Shown one piece after another: positions 16,414 to 24,657 of a stretch of 30,285 bases of DNA; the first letter of the stretch is position 1, and the number at the start of each line of letters is the position of its first letter. The notes under the pieces were generated by a model. That model saw only the letters and a list, made by a program, of their open reading frames with translations. It made no database searches and was not told where the DNA came from. Position numbers and translations under genes: made by a program. The stretch is from TMED27 sp963922705 (GTDB taxonomy: Bacteria; Pseudomonadota; Alphaproteobacteria; Micavibrionales; Micavibrionaceae), in NCBI GenBank assembly GCA_963922705.1, contig CAWUJS010000017.1, forward strand, positions 1-30,285. Direction: 5' to 3'.

Positions 16414-17331
16414 ATGGGTATCAAACCGATCAAAAAAGCCGTATTTCCCGTTGCAGGGATGGGCACGCGCTGTCTTCCCGCAACCAAGGCCATGCCAAAG
16501 GAAATGCTGACCATATGTGATAAGCCGCTGATCCAGCATGTTGTTGAAGAGGCACGCGAAGCAGGGATAGAAGAATTTATCTTTATCACCGGGCAGCATA
16601 AAGAATTACTTGAAGAGCATTTTGACCTGAATACGGCTCTCGAAGAGACTTTGGCGGCCAAAGGCAAAGATGCGCTTTTGAAGAAGGTGCAGGCGATTAA
16701 TTTGCCCGATGGCTCGATTACCTGCACCCGCCAGCATAAGCCTTTGGGGCTTGGTCATGCGATTTGGTGCGCAAGGAATATTGTAGGCGATGAGCCGTTT
16801 GCGGTTTTGCTGCCCGATGTGCTCGCGCATTGCGCGGCGGGTAATAGCTGCACGAAGCAGATGGTTGATGTGTATAATCAAATTGGCGGGAATGTTATTG
16901 CTGTTGAAGATGTTCCGCAAGATCAGGTTGATAAATACGGAATTGTTGATCCGGGCGCGGATAATAACGGCGCGATTGCAGTAAACGGGCTTGTTGAGAA
17001 GCCTGACCCTGCGGACGCGCCTTCTACCATGTCTGTGATTGGGCGTTATATCTTGCAGCCGGAAGTCTTTGATCACCTTTCTAAACATGAAAAAGGGGCT
17101 GGCGGGGAAATTCAGCTCACTGATGCGCTTGATAAGCTTATCGCATCGCAGCCATTTCATGCCGCACGTTTCGAAGGAAAGACTTTGGATAGTGGTAGTG
17201 CATTTGGCTTTATCGCCGCCAATATTTCATATGCCCTTGCGCATGGCGAAATCGGTGATGATGTCGCAGAATTAATACTTGAAACAGCAGAGCAGCTTAA
17301 AGGAAATAAACATGTCGCAGCCGCAGAGTAA
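16414..17331 (+). CDS. galU: UTP-glucose-1-phosphate uridylyltransferase
   Basis: Makes UDP-glucose from UTP and glucose-1-phosphate in the cytoplasm, for cell-surface polysaccharide and lipid sugars. The nucleotidyltransferase motif GMGTRCLPATKAMPKEML occupies residues 15-32, followed by DKPLIQHVVEEA. The sugar-site motifs LGHAIWCARN, GGEIQLTDAL and FEGKTLDSG are all present, and the length (305 aa) is normal. The ATG at 16414 is preferred over GTG 16408 because the ribosome-binding site GGAGAAGG (16401-16408) would overlap the latter. The next gene starts inside the galU 3' end, so the two are translationally coupled; together they interconvert and activate hexose phosphates. Confidence 0.96.
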   Translation: MGIKPIKKAVFPVAGMGTRCLPATKAMPKEMLTICDKPLIQHVVEEAREAGIEEFIFITGQHKELLEEHFDLNTALEETLAAKGKDALLKKVQAINLPDGSITCTRQHKPLGLGHAIWCARNIVGDEPFAVLLPDVLAHCAAGNSCTKQMVDVYNQIGGNVIAVEDVPQDQVDKYGIVDPGADNNGAIAVNGLVEKPDPADAPSTMSVIGRYILQPEVFDHLSKHEKGAGGEIQLTDALDKLIASQPFHAARFEGKTLDSGSAFGFIAANISYALAHGEIGDDVAELILETAEQLKGNKHVAAAE

Positions 17332-18754
17332 TATATCCGGTAATATCTCCAGTGAGGCCTATAACTTTAACCCAACCATCCTGCGTGAATATGATATTCG
17401 CGGGCAGGTTGGCATTAATTTAAGTGAAGATGATGCGTTTGCTTTGGGGCGCGCTTTTGGAACCTATGTTAAACAACAAGGCGGGAATACAGTTAATACG
17501 GGGTATGATGGACGTACAACATCACCAATGCTGCTGGAAGCTTTGACCAACGGCTTACTAAGCACTGGTGTTGATGTTGTTAATATCGGCCTTGGCCCTA
17601 CACCAATGCTTTATTTCAGTGTTAAAGACCGCAAGGCAGATGCCGGTATTATGATTACAGGCTCTCATAATCCGCCTGATTATAACGGCTTTAAAATGAC
17701 GCTTTTAAATGAGCCGATCTTTGGAGAGAAAATTCAGGAATTAGGCGCAATCGCCGCAAGCGGTGATTTTGCAACCGGGCAAGGTAATCTAAGCAATATT
17801 GATATTAAACAGGAATATGTTGATCGTTTGCTACAAGATTTTCGCGGGACACGTGATCTAACAATCGCATGGGATAACGGCAATGGCGCAGCGGGTGAAA
17901 TCTTGCGCATGCTAACCGATAAGCTACCGGGCAAGCATATTCTTTTATATGATGATATTGATGGGAGTTTCCCGAACCACCACCCCGACCCAACGGTTGA
18001 TGCTAATCTTGTTGATCTGCAAAAGGCCGTTGCCGATCATCATTGCGATCTCGGCATTGCTTTTGATGGTGATGGAGACAGAATCGGCGTTGTCGATGAA
18101 AACGGCAATGTTCTGCGCTGCGATATCCTGATGACGTTATATGGCGCGGAGATTTTAAAAGCGCAGCCTGGAGCGGCGATTATTGGCGATGTGAAATGCT
18201 CACAAGTGGTGTTTGACAAGATCAATGATCTTGGCGGCAATGCGGTTATGTGGAAAACCGGGCATTCTCTGGTGAAGGCCAAAATGGCAGAGCTAAATGC
18301 ACCGCTCGCGGGCGAGCTCTCAGGGCATATCTTTTTTGCCGATAAATATTATGGCTTTGATGACGCGCCCTATTGCGCGATTCGGCTTTTGAACCTTGTG
18401 GATGAGGCAAATGGCGGGCTTTCCACGCTAACGGCTGACTTGCCACAACTTGTCAATACACCGGAAGTTCGTTTTGAGGTTGATGAGGCAGAAAAATTCG
18501 GAATTGTGCCGAAAATTTTAGAGAATATGAAAGCGGATACGCCGGACAATGTTCTTGATATTGATGATATTGACGGCATACGGGTGTCTACACCAGATGG
18601 CTGGTGGCTCATGCGCCCATCCAACACACAAAGCGTTTTAGTCGCGCGTGCGGAAGCCAAAGATGAAGCTGGCCTGGAACGCCTGAAAGATATGGCTATT
18701 GAAGAAGTTAAAAAGCTTGGCTATGATTTGGTGTTTGAGCAAACCAATCATTAA
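17312..18754 (+). CDS. manB: Phosphomannomutase/phosphoglucomutase
   Basis: Interconverts hexose-6- and hexose-1-phosphates (mannose and/or glucose), feeding GDP-mannose and, through GalU, UDP-glucose. Numbered from ATG 17312 (480 aa): REYDIRG (25-31); the active-site phosphoserine loop TGSHNP with S118; the magnesium-binding loop DGDGDR (252-257); the sugar-binding loop GELSGHIFF (near 335); and a C-terminal phosphate-binding segment RPSNTQ. The ATG at 17312 has AAAGG 9-13 bases upstream and overlaps the galU end by 20 bp. An upstream in-frame ATG at 17279 would overlap more and adds residues unlike the family. The AlgC/ManB family is certain. The preferred sugar is not determinable, hence the gene symbol is tentative. 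Confidence 0.93.
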   Translation: MSQPQSNISGNISSEAYNFNPTILREYDIRGQVGINLSEDDAFALGRAFGTYVKQQGGNTVNTGYDGRTTSPMLLEALTNGLLSTGVDVVNIGLGPTPMLYFSVKDRKADAGIMITGSHNPPDYNGFKMTLLNEPIFGEKIQELGAIAASGDFATGQGNLSNIDIKQEYVDRLLQDFRGTRDLTIAWDNGNGAAGEILRMLTDKLPGKHILLYDDIDGSFPNHHPDPTVDANLVDLQKAVADHHCDLGIAFDGDGDRIGVVDENGNVLRCDILMTLYGAEILKAQPGAAIIGDVKCSQVVFDKINDLGGNAVMWKTGHSLVKAKMAELNAPLAGELSGHIFFADKYYGFDDAPYCAIRLLNLVDEANGGLSTLTADLPQLVNTPEVRFEVDEAEKFGIVPKILENMKADTPDNVLDIDDIDGIRVSTPDGWWLMRPSNTQSVLVARAEAKDEAGLERLKDMAIEEVKKLGYDLVFEQTNH

Positions 18755-18762
18755 ATAGACAT

Positions 18763-18782
18763 ATCCCTGCTTTCGCAGGGAT
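18763..18782. repeat. Short palindromic intergenic repeat
   Basis: ATCCCTGC-TTTC-GCAGGGAT is a perfect 8-bp stem with a 4-base loop between the mutase gene and chpT. Read on the minus strand it belongs to the widespread TCATCCC(A/T)GCGAAAGC repeat type; a half-copy of the same type lies at 30212-30230. No T run follows, so it is not a classical terminator, although the stem could attenuate or protect RNA. Confidence 0.7.
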
Positions 18783-18800
18783 GAGATAACTGGGAGCAGT

Positions 18801-19445
18801 ATGCCATCTATCGATTTTCGTATTCTTGAAATTTTAACCTCCAAGATCTGCCATGATCTGATCTCTCCTATTGGCGCAGTCAATAACGGCGTTGAATTTA
18901 TGCAGGAGATGGGCATTGAAGAAGCAGCGGACGGCCTTGATCTCATTGCCTTTAGCGCACAACAGGCAGGCGCGAAGCTTCATGCTTATCGGATGGCTTA
19001 TGGCGCAGGCGGTGCGGATAATTCCATCAAGCCGGAAGATGTCTATAACGCTATTCAGGACATTATTGGCCCGGACAATAAAATCACACAGGATTGGGAC
19101 AAAGATGCGCCGATTGCCCTTAATCAGGAAACATTTGAGCGCCCAACCGGTTTTGCAAAAATATTCATCTCTGCCCTTTTTCTTGCTATTGATAGCCTGC
19201 CCAAAGGCGGCATTTTGAGCGTTACGCATGAAGGTGATAGTGACTTTACAGTAATAGCGAAAGGTGAAAATGCTATTTTTCGTGAGGGAACCCACCCTGC
19301 CCTTGCATTGGAGACAGATGCGGACACCCTAGAGCCAAAGAATGTGCATCCCTACATTATGGGACTTGTAGCACAGCAATATAACTTTAGAATTACACTA
19401 AGTAACATAGACCAGAAATCCGTTTCTATTACCGTAAAACTATAA
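18801..19445 (+). CDS. chpT: Histidine phosphotransferase ChpT
   Basis: A 214-aa cytoplasmic phosphotransferase that passes phosphate from the hybrid kinase CckA to CtrA and CpdR in the alphaproteobacterial cell-cycle or motility phosphorelay. It looks like a histidine-kinase core: a dimerisation hairpin with the phospho-accepting H18 in KICHDLISPIGAVNNGVEF, then a degenerate ATPase-like domain (about 85-214) that lacks normal ATP-binding boxes, as ChpT does. A GGGAG ribosome-binding site stands 5 bases before the ATG. It precedes the chemotaxis operon by 250 bp and points the same way. That placement, together with a CtrA-box sequence in the gap, suggests the phosphorelay and chemotaxis are connected here. 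Confidence 0.92.
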   Translation: MPSIDFRILEILTSKICHDLISPIGAVNNGVEFMQEMGIEEAADGLDLIAFSAQQAGAKLHAYRMAYGAGGADNSIKPEDVYNAIQDIIGPDNKITQDWDKDAPIALNQETFERPTGFAKIFISALFLAIDSLPKGGILSVTHEGDSDFTVIAKGENAIFREGTHPALALETDADTLEPKNVHPYIMGLVAQQYNFRITLSNIDQKSVSITVKL

Positions 19446-19590
19446 AAACTTTACTATGAACACGCTTGTACTCCAACAAGATAAAATTTGGTTATAAATT
19501 AAACTCCGACTCTTTTTACCGCAATAAAAATCCTATATACTCATAGTAGTGGTTTGTTCACCATACACGCGGGCTTTTGTTCATAATATT

Positions 19591-19606
19591 TTAAATGAAG
19601 CTTAAC
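19591..19606 (+). promoter_or_regulatory. Candidate CtrA-binding site upstream of cheA
   Basis: TTAA-ATGAAGC-TTAAC matches the full CtrA consensus TTAA-N7-TTAAC exactly. It ends 91 bp before the cheA start in the 252-bp chpT-cheA gap. Two further palindromes follow it closely: GTTTAAAC (19609-19616) and ATACTTAAGTAT (19618-19629). The rest of the gap is AT-rich with no gene visible. Confidence 0.6.
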
Positions 19607-19697
19607 CCGTTTAAACTATACTTAAGTATTCTGGGTACAATTAAATCATACAACATTGGATAAGCCTGCAGAATACAGGCTAAGAGGATTTAAGGAT

Positions 19698-22544
19698 ATG
19701 GATGAACTAGTTGCCGAATTTCTGACAGAAACCAATGAAAGCCTTGATGAGCTTGACGTTGACCTCGTTAACCTGGAACAAAACCCCAATGATGCCGATC
19801 TTTTAGGTAAAATTTTTCGTCTTGTTCATACGATCAAAGGGACTTGCGGGTTTCTTGCGCTCCCCCGTCTGGAAAAAGTTGCGCATCACGGTGAAAACGT
19901 TCTTGGGCGCTTTCGTGATGGAGATCTGGAAGTTCTACCGGAATATGTGACGCTGATTTTCGAATGTATTGACCAAATTAAATATATTGTTGGTGAGATC
20001 GAATCTACTGGCTCTGAACCAGATGGCGATGATACAGAGCTTATTGCCAAGCTGGACGCCGTTTACGAAGGACGCGGCCTTAATGGTTCTGAAAGCGATG
20101 GTAACGATAGTAATGAAAGCAGTGCAAACACCTCAGATAGTGACACCAATAATGCAGATAGTGCAGAAGAAAAATCATCCGGTTATCCGGGTGGACCAAC
20201 AGGCAATATCAGCCAGGAAGAGCTTGACGCTCTAGAGGCTGCTTTTCAAGATGCACCCGGCCCTGAGACCAGTAATGCAAATGGTGCGGCAGCCCCTAAT
20301 GGCAGCACACCGCCCGAGAGTTCTACAGAGCAATCAGCTACTTCAACCGTAGAAGAAGCACAAAACCCGGAAAAAAGCCCTACTGCCAAAAAAGGACCAT
20401 CTCTGGCATCCCAATCTTTGCGCGTTAATGTTGATGTCCTTGAAAACCTAATGACCATGGTCAGTGAGCTTGTCCTTACGCGCAATCAACTCTTGCAGAT
20501 ACAACGTGCCAATAGTGAAAGTGATTTTTCCGGACCTTTACAAAGCCTTAATCTGGTTGTCTCAGACCTTCAGGAAGGGGTGATGAAAACGCGCATGCAG
20601 CCTATTGGCAACGCCTGGGCTAAGCTGCCTCGAATCATTCGAGACCTAAGCATGGAATTGGGTAAGAAAATTGAACTTGAAATGATTGGTCAGGATACCG
20701 AGCTTGACCGTCAGGTTCTTGAATTGATCAAAGACCCCCTAACGCACATGGTTCGTAATTCCGGAGATCATGGCATAGAAGATCCCGCCACACGAAAAGC
20801 ATCAGGAAAGCCTGAGTTTGGAACAATCATTCTCGAAGCGTTTCATGAAGGGGGGCATATCATCATTCAAATTAAGGATGATGGTAAAGGCCTTGCGATG
20901 GATAAGATTAAGCAAAAAATCATTGATAATGGCCTTGCAACCGCAGAAGAACTTGAGGGCATGGCCGATCAACAAATCCAGCAATTCATCTTTAAAGCAG
21001 GATTTTCAACTGCTGAAAAGGTTACGTCCGTTTCCGGGCGCGGTGTTGGCATGGATGTTGTGCGTACTAATATTGAAAAAATAGGCGGCTCCATTGAGCT
21101 TAGCTCCAAAGAGGGATTTGGATCAACTTTCACGATTAAAATTCCTTTAACACTCGCTATTGTCTCAGCTCTGATTGTTGAAGCAGCAAATGAACGATTT
21201 GCCATTCCACAGCTATCTGTAAAAGAATTGGTCATGGCCTCGCATAATGGTGAAAGCCGTATTGAGATGATTAAAGGCGCTCCAGTATTCAGGTTGCGCG
21301 ACCATCTTTTGCCGCTTGTATCCTTAACAGATATATTACAGTTGAACACACCCAAAGATGCTAACAAGGCAGATGAAAATACCTCTGAAAATGTAAAAGA
21401 AGATGCTCGCAACCGTTACATTGTCGTTACGCAAGTCGGTAATTTTGATTTTGGTATTATTGTCGATCGTGTTTTTGATACAGAGGAAATTGTTGTTAAG
21501 CCCGTTGCAAAAATGCTCCGTGACATTGACCTGTTTTCCGGGAATACGATTCTTGGAGATGGCAGCGTTATCATGATTTTAGATCCTAATGGTATAGCCC
21601 GACAAGCTGGTGAGCTTGAAATTGCGCCACAAGATAACGCTGTTGAGCAAAAAAGTCTCTCAACCTCTCAGGAAAAGACATCACTACTTCTCTTTTCTGC
21701 CGGGGACCCCGCGCCAAAAGCTGTGCCGCTATCGCTTGTTGCCCGGCTGGAGAACGTTGACCTTGAAAAAGTGGAACACTCTGCAGGTAAAATGATGGTT
21801 CAATATCGCGGACAACTTATGCCGCTTATTCCTTTGAACCATAATGTGCAAGTCGGCACAGAAGGTGAAAAACCCGTTCTTGTTTTTGCTGATCGTGATC
21901 AATCCATGGGTCTTATTGTGGATGAAATCATAGATATTAAAGAAGAATATATAGATGTACAGCTTGATGGTAATCAACAAGGTCTTTTTGGAAGCGCCAT
22001 CATAGACAATAAAGCAACGGATGTTGTTGACGTTGCGTATTTCTTAAACCAAATCAACCAGAACTGGTTTAAAAATCACGGAGACGATGATTACGATAAA
22101 AATGCTGAACGTGGCAATGGGCGCGCTGCAAATCAAAATGGAACGCTCAAACAACGTGTTCTTCTTGTTGATGACAGTCCATTTTTCCGCAATATGCTGA
22201 CACCTGTGTTAAGTATTGCAGGTTATGATGTTACATCTCTGGACAGCCCGCTCGAAGCCCTTAAAATGTGCGAAAAGGGCGAATTATTTGATATTATTGT
22301 TAGTGATATTGAAATGCCAGAAATGGACGGTTTTGAATTTGCTACAAAAGTGCGTGAGAATTCCCCCTGGGTGGACACACCAATGGTTGCTTTGTCATCG
22401 CATGCGACACCGAAGGATATAGATCGCGGCATGGCTGTTGGCTTTGATCAATATGTTGCAAAATTTGACCGCGACACTCTGTTGAATGCAATGTCGCAAA
22501 CACTCTCCGATCATCGCCACAAAGCAAGTGCAACACAACATTAA
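19698..22544 (+). CDS. cheA: Hybrid chemotaxis histidine kinase CheA with C-terminal receiver
   Basis: A 948-aa central kinase of chemoreceptor arrays. P1/HPt domain with phospho-accepting H44 (RLVHTIKGTCGFL); a Ser/Asp/Asn-rich linker (about 125-235) where the P2 CheY-binding domain would be; P3 dimerisation (about 238-310, NLMTMVSELVLTRNQL); P4 ATPase with N box (HMVRNSGDHGIE, 350-361), G1 DDGKGL (394-399) and G2 GRGVGMDVV (447-455); a first CheW-like P5 domain (about 485-630); a second CheW-like region (about 655-785); and a REC domain (820-940) with D825/D826, phospho-acceptor D870 and K922. The start at ATG 19698 has AGAGGA about 10 bases upstream; the frame is open to TTG 19656. The linker holds ISQEELDAL (171-179), like the FliM N-terminal CheY-binding peptide. 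First gene of cheAWYBR. Confidence 0.95.
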   Translation: MDELVAEFLTETNESLDELDVDLVNLEQNPNDADLLGKIFRLVHTIKGTCGFLALPRLEKVAHHGENVLGRFRDGDLEVLPEYVTLIFECIDQIKYIVGEIESTGSEPDGDDTELIAKLDAVYEGRGLNGSESDGNDSNESSANTSDSDTNNADSAEEKSSGYPGGPTGNISQEELDALEAAFQDAPGPETSNANGAAAPNGSTPPESSTEQSATSTVEEAQNPEKSPTAKKGPSLASQSLRVNVDVLENLMTMVSELVLTRNQLLQIQRANSESDFSGPLQSLNLVVSDLQEGVMKTRMQPIGNAWAKLPRIIRDLSMELGKKIELEMIGQDTELDRQVLELIKDPLTHMVRNSGDHGIEDPATRKASGKPEFGTIILEAFHEGGHIIIQIKDDGKGLAMDKIKQKIIDNGLATAEELEGMADQQIQQFIFKAGFSTAEKVTSVSGRGVGMDVVRTNIEKIGGSIELSSKEGFGSTFTIKIPLTLAIVSALIVEAANERFAIPQLSVKELVMASHNGESRIEMIKGAPVFRLRDHLLPLVSLTDILQLNTPKDANKADENTSENVKEDARNRYIVVTQVGNFDFGIIVDRVFDTEEIVVKPVAKMLRDIDLFSGNTILGDGSVIMILDPNGIARQAGELEIAPQDNAVEQKSLSTSQEKTSLLLFSAGDPAPKAVPLSLVARLENVDLEKVEHSAGKMMVQYRGQLMPLIPLNHNVQVGTEGEKPVLVFADRDQSMGLIVDEIIDIKEEYIDVQLDGNQQGLFGSAIIDNKATDVVDVAYFLNQINQNWFKNHGDDDYDKNAERGNGRAANQNGTLKQRVLLVDDSPFFRNMLTPVLSIAGYDVTSLDSPLEALKMCEKGELFDIIVSDIEMPEMDGFEFATKVRENSPWVDTPMVALSSHATPKDIDRGMAVGFDQYVAKFDRDTLLNAMSQTLSDHRHKASATQH

Positions 22545-22561
22545 GAAAGTAGGCTAGAGCT

Positions 22562-23056
22562 ATGGATACACACACAGAAATTATGGACACCTCCTCTGAC
22601 TTCTCTAATACGCGCCATGATCTGGAAAAATCTCGCGATCTTCTAACCATTGTTATCGCAGGGCAGCGTTTTGGCATTCCTATTTTACAAGTTCAAGATG
22701 TTCTAGGTGAACAATCCGTCACAAAGGTTCCTCTTGCGCCTCCCGAAGTTGCTGGCTCCCTAAATCTTCGTGGACGCATTGTAACCGCAATCAATGCACG
22801 CAAACGTCTGGGCCTTGAACGCGATGATAGTCCACACAACAGCATGAGCGTGGTTGTAGAACACATGGACGAGCTTTACAGCTTAATCATTGATGAAATA
22901 GGTGACGTTATGCGCTTGAAAAACAAGGATTTTAAGCCTACGCCAGGGACACTTGATCCTGTATGGAGAGAAATTTCATCAGGTGTTTACAGGCTAGATG
23001 ATGAATTATTAGTTGTACTGGATATTCCAAAATTTATAGAGACAGTGCATAGTTAA
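22562..23056 (+). CDS. cheW: Chemotaxis coupling protein CheW
   Basis: A 164-aa adaptor linking CheA to chemoreceptors at the cytoplasmic membrane. After a short N-terminal extension (about 25 residues) a single CheW SH3-like domain follows: LTIVIAGQRFGIPILQVQDVLGE, then the receptor-contact region VAGSLNLRGRIVTAINARKRLGL, and YSLIIDEIGDVMRLKNKDF with the usual C-terminal segment LLVVLDIPKFIE. It starts 17 bp after cheA, so it is co-transcribed. Length and motifs are normal. Confidence 0.96.
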   Translation: MDTHTEIMDTSSDFSNTRHDLEKSRDLLTIVIAGQRFGIPILQVQDVLGEQSVTKVPLAPPEVAGSLNLRGRIVTAINARKRLGLERDDSPHNSMSVVVEHMDELYSLIIDEIGDVMRLKNKDFKPTPGTLDPVWREISSGVYRLDDELLVVLDIPKFIETVHS

Positions 23057-23121
23057 AAAGCTGCGTTTTATTATTGAGTTAATTTTTAAATAATCTTTCT
23101 TTCAGGGGAGTTGTAAATTTC

Positions 23122-23487
23122 ATGAAATGCTTAGTTGTTGATGATAGCCGCGTCGTGCGAAAAGTTGCCCGGCGCATTGTTGAAGATATCGGCTTTGAAT
23201 GTGATGAGGCTGAGGATGGTCAAAAAGCTTATGAATTCTGTCAGGGTGAAATGCCGGATGCTATTTTGCTTGACTGGAACATGCCAGTCATGAGCGGTAT
23301 TGAGTTTTTAGAAAAACTCCGCGAAATGGATAATGGCAGCTTTCCCAAAGTTGTTTTTTGCACGACTGAAAATGATATGGATCATATACAGCGCGCTATA
23401 CAAGCAGGAGCTAATGAATATATTATGAAACCATTCGATAGCGAAATTATTGAGTCAAAATTTTCCCAGATTGGGTTAATTGAATAG
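23122..23487 (+). CDS. cheY: Chemotaxis response regulator CheY
   Basis: A 121-aa single receiver domain that carries phosphate from CheA to the flagellar switch or acts as a phosphate sink. The acidic pair D7/D8 (VVDDSR), phospho-acceptor D51 (LLDWNMPVMSG), switch residue T81/T82 and K103 (YIMKPFD) are all present. A GGGGAG ribosome-binding site lies upstream of the ATG. It follows cheW by 65 bp, within the operon. Confidence 0.96.
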   Translation: MKCLVVDDSRVVRKVARRIVEDIGFECDEAEDGQKAYEFCQGEMPDAILLDWNMPVMSGIEFLEKLREMDNGSFPKVVFCTTENDMDHIQRAIQAGANEYIMKPFDSEIIESKFSQIGLIE

Positions 23488-23541
23488 GTTGTTCTCCCTG
23501 GAAATAGAGACAATTGTTAAACCACAGCGGTGTTATTGTGA

Positions 23542-24651
23542 ATGTCTAATGCAAATAATGAAATACATGTCATGTTGGTTGATGACTCAGCAGTCATTCG
23601 CGGCGCATTAACGCGCTTACTTGAAAGCTCTCCTGATATAAAAGTTACAAAATCCGTGCCTGATGGAAGCCTTGCAATAAAAGCAGCAGAACACACAAAA
23701 CCGGATATTGTTATTTTGGACATAGAAATGCCCGTTATGGATGGGTTAACCGCACTTCCTAAAATACTTGAAGCCAGCCCGCAATCAAAAGTTATTATGT
23801 TCTCCAGCCTGACAGAAAAAGGTGCCAGCGTAACGTTAGAAGCCTTAAAGTTAGGTGCTGTTGAATGTCTTGTGAAGCCATCAAGCGCTCAAGATGTTGG
23901 AGAAGGCTCACCGTTTCAGACACAATTAACTTCACTTATTAAAAACCTTATTCCTGCAAATAAGAGGCACACAAGCCAAGCTCCAGCAACGCCTATTGCG
24001 CAGGAAAACGCACAAAAACCAAAATCTCTTCTAAGCGGCAGTTTTCAGCTTTATAATGATAACCTATCCTTTAAAGGAAAGCCTAAGATCGTCGCTATTG
24101 GCAGCTCTACAGGGGGGCCGCAAGCGCTTTTTAATGTGCTTAAACATTGTAAAGACTTTGATGTTCCTATTGTTATTACGCAGCATATGCCCGCTACATT
24201 TACACGTATTTTAGCTGAACATATTGAACAGCAAACAGGTATCAAGGCTCAAGAAGGACAAACAGGTATGAAAGTTGAAGCCGGGCAAATTTATGTTGCA
24301 CCGGGTGGGTTTCATATGCTGTTTACCTGGGATGATACGCACTTAACAGTCAAACTTGACGAAGGGGCTCCGGTCAATTTCTGTAAACCCGCTGTTGATA
24401 CAATGATGGATAGCCTTATAAAGATTTATGGCCAGAAAATATTAGGTGTTATTTTGACCGGTATGGGGCATGATGGTGCTGAAAGTTGTAAAAGGCTGGT
24501 TGCTGAAAAAGGGCGTGTCATTGCTCAAGATGAGGAAACCAGTGTTGTGTGGGGCATGCCTGGTGCTACGGCACAAGCAAATATATGTTCTGCTGTTTTG
24601 CCCATAAACGATATTGGCCCATGGATAAGAACGGCTGTGATAGGAAAGTAA
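23542..24651 (+). CDS. cheB: Chemotaxis protein-glutamate methylesterase CheB
   Basis: A 369-aa two-domain enzyme that demethylates (and can deamidate) receptor glutamates for adaptation. The N-terminal receiver has D14/D15 (VDDSAVIR), phospho-acceptor D60 (ILDIEMPVMDG) and K112. A roughly 60-residue linker (120-180) is somewhat long. The C-terminal esterase has the catalytic serine in GSSTGGPQAL (S189), H215 (TQHMPATF) and D311 (GMGHDGAES). No clear ribosome-binding site is seen before the ATG, so it may depend on upstream translation. It is followed 6 bp later by cheR. Confidence 0.96.
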   Translation: MSNANNEIHVMLVDDSAVIRGALTRLLESSPDIKVTKSVPDGSLAIKAAEHTKPDIVILDIEMPVMDGLTALPKILEASPQSKVIMFSSLTEKGASVTLEALKLGAVECLVKPSSAQDVGEGSPFQTQLTSLIKNLIPANKRHTSQAPATPIAQENAQKPKSLLSGSFQLYNDNLSFKGKPKIVAIGSSTGGPQALFNVLKHCKDFDVPIVITQHMPATFTRILAEHIEQQTGIKAQEGQTGMKVEAGQIYVAPGGFHMLFTWDDTHLTVKLDEGAPVNFCKPAVDTMMDSLIKIYGQKILGVILTGMGHDGAESCKRLVAEKGRVIAQDEETSVVWGMPGATAQANICSAVLPINDIGPWIRTAVIGK

Positions 24652-24657
24652 AAATAG

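Noticed and set aside
17279..17311. Upstream ATG for the mutase
   Set aside because: ATG 17312 has a better-placed ribosome-binding site, and the extra residues do not look like the family.
18763..18782. Hairpin as terminator of the galU operon
   Set aside because: There is no T run after the stem, and the sequence matches a dispersed repeat type.
19656..19697. TTG start for cheA
   Set aside because: ATG 19698 has a well-spaced AGAGGA and begins at the usual P1 N-terminus.
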